Assembly (NCBI GenBank): GCA_964369525.1
Contig: CAYJEW010000012.1
Coordinates: 1 to 48,845, forward strand
Source of the DNA: JAAYCI01 sp964369525
Lineage (GTDB): Bacteria > Bacillota > Clostridia > Oscillospirales > Ruminococcaceae
DNA length: 48,845 nt
Reading direction: 5' to 3'
The notes below the pieces were generated by a model. The model was not told the DNA's origin. It saw only the letters and a list, made by a program, of their open reading frames with translations, and did not search any database. Of this stretch, positions 44,158-48,845 are shown one piece after another. How positions within the stretch are numbered: position 1 is the first letter of the stretch; every line of letters begins with the position of its first letter. The translations under genes were made by a program, and so were the position numbers.

Positions 44158-44676
44158 TTATACTGTGGGCTGTGGCAGCGCAGCATTTAGCTGCTCGACA
44201 ATAATTTCTTTCACCTGCTCCAAAGGAATTCCCAACGAAATCGCAATCTCCCCAAATAGCATGCGCTCTGCCACATCAAAATACTCTTTTTCCATGCTGG
44301 GCAGCATCTTGCGCTGCTCCAGTATCTGAAACTTTTTAATATGTAGGGTTTTTAAAAGCTTTGCCAGTGTAAGGCAGTCGGCTTCTTTCACGGCATTTCT
44401 AAATGTGTTGTGCATCTCCTGCTTTTCGCCGCTAGGCACAAAAACATCAAGATTTGGCAGGGTGTCCACCAGCTCTTGTGCCTCTTGTGCAGAAATAAGA
44501 TAACGCATCTGTACTGGGTTTTCCTTAATAGGTGCATACACCTTTGAGTTAGGCACGTAGTGCGGCTTTAGTATGTAGCACTCACGCTCGGCCCCGGGTA
44601 AATCAGGTACCCCAATGTCGGTCACAGCGCATACTCCCATGCTACCGTAAACAATAAGCTCGCCAATTTCAAACAA
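44158..44676 (-). CDS. CarD/CdnL family RNA polymerase-binding regulator
   Basis: A 172-residue protein. The N-terminal Tudor-like domain MFEIGELIVYGSMGVCAVTD and the block CYILKPHY...SKVYAPIKEN correspond to the RNA-polymerase-interacting domain of CarD/CdnL proteins. The C-terminal helical half (about 75-172) is the DNA-facing domain. Such proteins bind the beta subunit and stabilise open complexes at promoters such as those of rRNA genes. The start ATG follows AAGAGAAGTGATTTTTTG, a weak site, so a different start cannot be excluded. An unknown small gene follows in the same direction. Confidence 0.88.
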   Translation of the reverse strand: MFEIGELIVYGSMGVCAVTDIGVPDLPGAERECYILKPHYVPNSKVYAPIKENPVQMRYLISAQEAQELVDTLPNLDVFVPSGEKQEMHNTFRNAVKEADCLTLAKLLKTLHIKKFQILEQRKMLPSMEKEYFDVAERMLFGEIAISLGIPLEQVKEIIVEQLNAALPQPTV

Positions 44677-44729
44677 AAAATCACTTCTCTTTCAGATGCA
44701 TTAATTCAGAATTGTAGTATAATATATAC

Positions 44730-44759
44730 ATTATACATTTTTTTTACTACCTTTGTAAA
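44730..44759 (-). promoter_or_regulatory. Promoter of the CarD gene
   Basis: On the minus strand TTTACA (44759-44754) and TATAAT (44735-44730) are 18 bases apart, about 55 bases before the CarD start. Confidence 0.6.
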
Positions 44760-44931
44760 CAAAATACAGCGCCATCGCACAAAAACACACCGCTATGCAG
44801 TATTTAAAAACCCCTACACACCGAATAACCCCAAAAGTAAACAGAAAATAATAAATTGAAAAAATAATATAAACATTATGCAATAAAACATATAGGCCGT
44901 GCATATATTAAGCAACAGGGTGGTACAAACT

Positions 44932-45513
44932 ATGATGATTTTTATGGCACTACAAGCACAAGCGGCGTCCGACCAAGCCAAAAAGCAGAATGCATTTAAC
45001 GAAGGCCTGATAGCCGATATAGCAACCGGCAACATGCAGGCACTTGAAGAGGTGTATGCAGCTTCAAAGTCAGCTGTATATGGCTTTGCCTTATCCATTT
45101 TAAAAGACGCTCAGGCCGCTGAAGATGTTATGCAAGACACATACGTCACCCTGTTTAACAAGGCCCATACCTACCGCCCTCAAGGCAAGCCCATGTCCTG
45201 GATGCTTGCCATTGTCCGAAACCTTGCACTAATGCGCATACGAAAGCAAAAACACGAAACAACGCCCGACGCCCTGGAAACCATGTCTCAACCCACATTT
45301 GCACCAAACAGCATCGATAAAATGGTTCTGCAAACAGCGCTTACCACCCTAGGCGATGAAGAACGCCAGATAGTAATGCTACATTGTGTAGCCGGCCTCA
45401 AGCACAAAGAGATATCCGAGCTACTAGATATACCGCTTGGCACTACCCTGTCAAGGTACCACAGAGCCCTAAAAAAACTACAACAACAACTACAGCAAAA
45501 GGAGGACGCATAA
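44932..45513 (+). CDS. ECF-type sigma-70 family RNA polymerase sigma factor
   Basis: A 193-residue two-domain sigma factor. Region 2 contains GFALSILKDAQAAEDVMQDT and GKPMSWMLAIVRNLALMRIR; region 4 contains LGDEERQIVMLHCVAGLKHK and LLDIPLGTTLSRYHRALKKL, a helix-turn-helix for the -35 element. Region 3 is missing, as in ECF factors. ATG 44932 is chosen because AGGGTGG precedes it; a GTG at 44899 has no site. Its TAA overlaps the ATG of the anti-sigma gene by one base (TAATG), which indicates a co-translated sigma/anti-sigma pair. A possible promoter TTGAAA-17-TGCAAT lies at 44856-44884. Confidence 0.9.
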   Translation: MMIFMALQAQAASDQAKKQNAFNEGLIADIATGNMQALEEVYAASKSAVYGFALSILKDAQAAEDVMQDTYVTLFNKAHTYRPQGKPMSWMLAIVRNLALMRIRKQKHETTPDALETMSQPTFAPNSIDKMVLQTALTTLGDEERQIVMLHCVAGLKHKEISELLDIPLGTTLSRYHRALKKLQQQLQQKEDA

Positions 45514-46901
45514 TGGCATACACTAACGAACAACTAGAGCAAAAACTTGCACAAGAAGTAAATAGCCAAACCCCCGATGTATGGCCTCGCGTTCTCCGTA
45601 AAATCGAAGAGCAGAAAGGACATATACAACCCATGAATACATATATAGAGGCAAACGCACCCAAAACCCAAGCTACACCCCAAAACAAACGTCGCCCCGC
45701 CCGCACCATCGCATGGATAGCCGCTGCAGCCGCAGCCGTAATGGTAATGCTGGCAGGCATATATGTTGGTACCACCTTCTACCGCACCGACGCAATAGTT
45801 AGCTTCGACGTAAACCCAAGCATAGAGCTACGCTTAAACAGCCGCGAAACAGTAGTATCGGCCACAGCCCTTAACACCGACGCCGCCACCGTGCTGGAAG
45901 GTATGGACCTTAACGGCACAAGCCTAGACCTTGCGGTAAACGCAATAGTGGGCTCCATGATGCGCAACGGCTTTATCAGCGAAGCTAAAGACGCCATCTT
46001 AATCTCGGTAGAAAGCGGTGACACCGCAGAGGGCCAAGCCCTGCAACAGCGCCTAACCACCGAGGTAAGCACCCTGATAAACGCAGAAATAGGTAGCGCA
46101 ACAGTGCTAAGCCAGTCGCTGGAAAGCGGCAACAGCAGCCTGGAAGAACTTGCCCAGCAGTATGGCATTACAACAGGCAAGGCCGCGCTTATAGAGCAGC
46201 TAATAGCACAAAACCCCACATTTACATTCGAACAGCTCGCAGCCATGCCGGTAGATAATATCTACCTATGGCTTTCCGATACCTCCACAAGCCTTGATAA
46301 CATCACCGTTAATGGCCAAACAGGCAGCGGCGCATCTATCGACGAGATGGCAGCTCAGGCAGCAGCGCTGGCCCACGCAGGCCAAACAGTAGAAACAATC
46401 ACAAATCTACAAATAGAACGTGATATGGAAAACGGCCGCATCATATACGAAATTAAGTTCAGCGTAGGCGGCGTAGAGTACGAATACGACGTAGACGCCA
46501 CCACCGGCGAGATAGTGGATATCGACACCGACAATGATAACGACAACGATCAAACCGCCGCCATCACAGCCGAGCAAGCGCTGGCCACAGCACTGGCCGC
46601 CGTAGGCATTGGCGCAGAGCAAGCCACCGATATCGACACCGACCTCAACGAGGACAACGACAATCTCTACTATGAAGTAAGCTTTACATATAACGGCATA
46701 GATTACGAGTACACCATTAGCGCAACCACAGGCGAGGTTGTTAACGTTGAACAAGAGCAAAACGACGACGGTATTGACGACAACGACGACAATGACTATG
46801 ACGACGATGATGATGGGGATGACAATGATGACGATGACGATGATTATGATGACGACGATGATGATAATGACGATGATGATGACGATGACGATAATGACTA
46901 A
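45513..46901 (+). CDS. RsgI-like membrane anti-sigma factor with PepSY-like domains and a poly-acidic tail
   Basis: The ATG at 45513, overlapping the sigma stop and preceded by AAAGGAGGACGCA, gives 462 residues; longer in-frame readings upstream are rejected. Residues 1-65 are cytoplasmic (sigma-binding), 66-88 are a membrane helix (TIAWIAAAAAAVMVMLAGIY), and the next 130 residues resemble the RsgI extracellular domain, starting SFDVNPSIELRLNSRETVVS. Asn101-Pro102 corresponds to the Asn-Pro site where characterised RsgI proteins cleave themselves. Two PepSY-like beta segments follow (IYEIKFSVGGVEYEYDVDAT and YYEVSFTYNGIDYEYTISAT). Residues 417-462 are almost only Asp and Asn with a few Gly/Tyr/Ile. 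The partner is the ECF factor upstream; the signal is unknown. Confidence 0.85.
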   Translation: MAYTNEQLEQKLAQEVNSQTPDVWPRVLRKIEEQKGHIQPMNTYIEANAPKTQATPQNKRRPARTIAWIAAAAAAVMVMLAGIYVGTTFYRTDAIVSFDVNPSIELRLNSRETVVSATALNTDAATVLEGMDLNGTSLDLAVNAIVGSMMRNGFISEAKDAILISVESGDTAEGQALQQRLTTEVSTLINAEIGSATVLSQSLESGNSSLEELAQQYGITTGKAALIEQLIAQNPTFTFEQLAAMPVDNIYLWLSDTSTSLDNITVNGQTGSGASIDEMAAQAAALAHAGQTVETITNLQIERDMENGRIIYEIKFSVGGVEYEYDVDATTGEIVDIDTDNDNDNDQTAAITAEQALATALAAVGIGAEQATDIDTDLNEDNDNLYYEVSFTYNGIDYEYTISATTGEVVNVEQEQNDDGIDDNDDNDYDDDDDGDDNDDDDDDYDDDDDDNDDDDDDDDND

Positions 46902-46962
46902 ACTGTCCTAATAAACATACAGCAAAAACATACTCCCTTCACTCCTCCTTATATATTCAAAA

Positions 46963-46998
46963 AGCAACCCCCAAGACAATTTGTCTTGGGGGTTGCTG
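46963..46998. terminator. Bidirectional terminator between the anti-sigma and CcdA-thioredoxin genes
   Basis: AGCAACCCCCAAGACA pairs perfectly with TGTCTTGGGGGTTGCT around a 3-base loop. A T5 run follows on the minus strand (for the CcdA fusion, which stops at 47012) and a shorter T4 run follows on the plus strand. Confidence 0.88.
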
Positions 46999-47011
46999 CT
47001 TTTGTGGCGTA

Positions 47012-48349
47012 TTATCCGTCTATTGTTTGCTGGATAATACTTTCCATAATATCATACGTCAGCATGCCGGGCACATATCCAAATATATTGCCATTGGCGT
47101 CTATCATAAATGTGGTCGGGTATGCCGTAATGCCGTATTCACGCTCCAAAATTCCACTGTCGTCCAACACGGTGGGGTAGGTGTAGCTGTTTTCATCAAG
47201 AAAAGCCACCACCGACGCCTCGTCCTGCTCTTGCGTATATGCGTTCTGCTCACTTCTTGGCGATGCCACCCCTAAGATAATAACATCCTCTTGGTTGTAG
47301 CCGTAGTTTTCGTACAAAGCCTGTATGTCCGGCATCTCTTCACGGCAGGGTGGGCACCATGTGGCCCAAAAGTTCAAAAATATCACCTTGCCCTCGTAGT
47401 CCGACAACCTATGCACATTGCCAAATTGGTCCTGCAGCTCAAAATCAATAGCGGGGAACACCGGCTCTCCGCTACTCTCCTCTTCGTCCTCAGCTGTAGC
47501 ACCGCCGCCTGCGTCGTCACTCTTGTTATCGTCTTCAGTTTTGCCGCTTGTGGCGGCATTGTCTACCATACTGCTGTTTGCATTTTCGCTCTCAACACTT
47601 TCGGCCATAGGCACAACGCCGTCAATGGTCGAAAGATACCCGGTTATGTTGTTCATTATTCCGGTAAACATCATAACACCCATCAAAATCATAAGCACAC
47701 CGCCAATCTTTACAGTGTACGCCACCACCGAGCGATGCTTTTTGAAAAAATTAAGAAACTGGGTTGTAAATATACCCACTAGCAAAAACGGAATGGTAAA
47801 GCCCAGCGTGTAAACCCCCATAAGCGCCAGCCCTACGCCCACAGAGTTTGCGCTAGAAACCATAATGAGCACGGTAGACAGCGCAGGCCCCACACAAGGC
47901 GTCCATGCAAAGCTAAATACAAATCCCATCAAAAGCGCCGCAATAGGGTTCATCTTCAGCGTGTTTATCTTTAGCGGTAGCTTAAACTCACGCCCCTTGA
48001 ATGGCTGGCTAAATACCCCCAGCTGCACAAACCCCAGCAAAATCACAATTATGCCGCCAATTCTTGAAAACATCATCTGGTACTCGGTAAAAAAACTACC
48101 AATTGCCGAAAACCCAAGCCCCAAAAGGAAAAATGCAAAACTTATACCCACAATAAAAGCTATGGTATTTGCAATCACCTTTGCCTGGCTAAACTTTGTG
48201 TTTCCCTCTGCATCGGCCGCGAGCGTACCTCCCGACAAATACCCCATATACAGCGGTATTATAGGCAAAACACAAGGCGAAAGAAAGCTCAGTAAACCCT
48301 GTAAAAATACTGTAAGCACAGGTACGCTTACATCTAAATCAAAAGGCAT
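47012..48349 (-). CDS. CcdA-type membrane thiol transporter fused to a TlpA/ResA-like thioredoxin
   Basis: A 445-residue fusion. Residues 1-235 are a six-helix CcdA/DsbD-beta domain with the two redox Cys in LSFLSPCVLPII (Cys26) and FAWTPCVGPALS (Cys152), which take electrons from cytoplasmic thioredoxin. A linker of about 50 residues (250-297) is rich in Asp, Glu, Ser and Gly. Residues 298-445 are an extracellular thioredoxin-like domain with NFWATWCPPCREEMPD (Cys332 and Cys335) and the cis-Pro block ITAYPTTFMIDANG. It would pass reducing power outside the membrane, for example to cytochrome or exported-protein disulfides. The start ATG follows AGGAGGGTGCT. It is monocistronic. No cytochrome genes are nearby. 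Confidence 0.92.
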   Translation of the reverse strand: MPFDLDVSVPVLTVFLQGLLSFLSPCVLPIIPLYMGYLSGGTLAADAEGNTKFSQAKVIANTIAFIVGISFAFFLLGLGFSAIGSFFTEYQMMFSRIGGIIVILLGFVQLGVFSQPFKGREFKLPLKINTLKMNPIAALLMGFVFSFAWTPCVGPALSTVLIMVSSANSVGVGLALMGVYTLGFTIPFLLVGIFTTQFLNFFKKHRSVVAYTVKIGGVLMILMGVMMFTGIMNNITGYLSTIDGVVPMAESVESENANSSMVDNAATSGKTEDDNKSDDAGGGATAEDEEESSGEPVFPAIDFELQDQFGNVHRLSDYEGKVIFLNFWATWCPPCREEMPDIQALYENYGYNQEDVIILGVASPRSEQNAYTQEQDEASVVAFLDENSYTYPTVLDDSGILEREYGITAYPTTFMIDANGNIFGYVPGMLTYDIMESIIQQTIDG

Positions 48350-48436
48350 AGCACCCTCCTGGTGGGTATGTAATTAGTAGCCACATAAAATTTCAGCTTG
48401 CAATCCATGTGTGTATATTAAAAATTATACTAATTT

Positions 48437-48759
48437 ATGTTGTTTTGCACAAGTGTTGCATTAGTGCTAGCCGCCACACCTCTTGCGCATAGCACACTAT
48501 TTCTAAATGAGCTTCAAACAGAGCAAAATTTCGAGGCGCAACCAACAGGAAAAATAAGTCACTTACCTGCGTTTTTTGCAGCGCTCGCAGCTAAGCAAGT
48601 GCTAAATAAAATCAGTAAAAAACACCACAACGGCAGATGTGATGGCGATTGTGCACACTGCCCCCATACCATGGGTACCGATACGGAAGATGGTACTATG
48701 GCCACCATCATGTTCACGGTTGTGAGTTTGGCGGCAACAAAGGCCGTGGCGGCATGTAA
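48437..48759 (+). pseudogene. Small His/Cys/Tyr/Gly-rich protein gene with an apparent -1 frameshift
   Basis: An open frame from 48437 reads into KKHHNGRCDGDCAHCP at about 48616-48663 and then turns into unlikely sequence. In the -1 frame from the C5 run at 48661-48665, reading resumes as YRYGRWYYGHHHVHGCEFGG, then NKGRGGM and TAA at 48757-48759. One more C in that run would join them. The joined tail (CxxxCxxCP, then a Tyr/His/Gly-rich stretch) is, from memory, like short uncharacterised proteins of Clostridia; I cannot confirm this by search. The true start is unclear: no ribosome site is seen at 48437, and a downstream start is possible. Confidence 0.4.
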
Positions 48760-48788
48760 CAAAGTGCATGTTTATACCCCTCTTCTCA

Positions 48789-48829
48789 AAAGTAAAAAGC
48801 ACCCACAAACTATGGGTGCTTTTTACTTT
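48789..48829 (-). terminator. Hairpin terminator after the tRNA gene
   Basis: AAAGTAAAAAGCACCCA (48789-48805) pairs perfectly with TGGGTGCTTTTTACTTT (48813-48829) around a 7-base loop. It begins directly after the CCA end of the leftward tRNA and is probably its terminator. The symmetric A/T ends would let it work on the other strand as well. Confidence 0.8.
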
Positions 48830-48845
48830 GGCGGAGAGTGAGGGA
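48829..48845 (-). tRNA. 3' end of a tRNA, probably tRNA-Ser (partial, cut by the window edge)
   Basis: Read on the minus strand, the last 17 bases are TCCCTCACTCTCCGCCA. This is the 3' half of a T-stem (CCCTC), an acceptor strand ACTCTCC, a discriminator G and an encoded CCA. A GGAGAGT acceptor with G73 is typical of tRNA-Ser, but the anticodon is outside the window, so the identity is provisional. Confidence 0.75.

Larger units (their letters stand above)
48350..48845. other. Right-end region: upstream of the CcdA fusion to the tRNA
   Basis: 496 bases at the right end. It contains a likely frameshifted small gene (48437-48759), a hairpin (48789-48829) and the 3' end of a tRNA. A TATACT at 48426-48431 could be a -10 for the small gene, but no good -35 or ribosome site is visible. 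Confidence 0.5.

Noticed and set aside
48559..48808. Minus-strand open frames at the right end with a hydrophobic stretch
   Set aside because: They lack ribosome sites and are antisense to the more gene-like frames; the stretch also includes the tRNA terminator.
48437..48841. Single long plus-strand frame to 48841
   Set aside because: It would read through the hairpin and into the antisense of a tRNA. The better reading switches frame at 48661-48665 and stops at 48759.
1..48845. CRISPR array, insertion sequences, prophage or defence island
   Set aside because: No regularly spaced repeats, transposase, integrase or phage structural gene was seen; the content is chromosomal housekeeping and metabolism.

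Overview
The window looks like a draft-assembly piece (two 10-N gaps) of an anaerobic, fermentative Firmicute of class Clostridia. The evidence is gene content: butyrate kinase, phosphate butyryltransferase and thiolase next to formate-THF ligase, cyclohydrolase and FolD; a membrane pyrophosphatase; a Ktr-type potassium system; a CarD regulator; an RsgI-like anti-sigma factor; and strong Shine-Dalgarno sites with frequent TTG starts. The genus cannot be fixed from the sequence alone.

Layout. Positions 1-3010: tail of a zinc-ribbon gene, then an MBOAT acyltransferase and its DHHW partner (envelope polymer O-acylation). 3081-7150: an old-yellow-enzyme type flavoprotein convergent with hppA, separated by two hairpin terminators. 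7582-14572: a co-directional envelope/signalling run (M23 peptidase, lipoprotein, OmpR-type regulator, histidine kinase, DUF1385 protein, PrmC). 14657-19416: the str operon (rpsL, rpsG, fusA, tuf) with a near-consensus promoter, an extra promoter before tuf and a terminator. 19559-21857: guaA and a SatP-type acetate transporter whose mRNA would start with an 18-bp hairpin. 21973-28000: polytopic glycosyltransferase-like protein, a kinase of the uridine-kinase type with an extra N-terminal domain, and a leftward set of DUF2156 protein, two flavodoxin-fold oxidoreductases and a TetR regulator with a palindrome in its promoter. 28023-31993: lplA-glpK and a C69/secernin-type hydrolase. 32178-41124: metabolic core, with AtoE divergent from buk-ptb-thl, then fhs-fchA-folD. 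41510-43539: potassium channel and RCK subunit. 43637-46901: leftward CarD plus an unknown Ala/Thr-rich protein, divergent from an ECF sigma factor and its membrane anti-sigma factor. 47012-48845: CcdA-thioredoxin fusion, a probably frameshifted small His/Cys/Tyr/Gly-rich gene, and the 3' end of a leftward tRNA, probably tRNA-Ser.

How the genes fit together. Thiolase starts acetyl-CoA condensation; Ptb and Buk turn butyryl-CoA into butyrate and ATP; AtoE and SatP probably move short-chain acids. Fhs, FchA and FolD interconvert formate and methylene-THF. This FolD lacks the cyclohydrolase lysine and glutamine, so the adjacent FchA is likely to supply that step. HppA would conserve energy from pyrophosphate as an ion gradient, and the Ktr-type pair controls K+.

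The observations I rate highest are the ECF sigma/RsgI-like pair with an Asn-Pro motif and a poly-acidic tail, the FolD/FchA division of labour, the frameshifted small gene near the right end, the hairpin leader of the acetate transporter, and the gap inside the histidine kinase, which closes exactly when a 9-base overlap is merged. I found no CRISPR array, insertion sequence, prophage or defence system.
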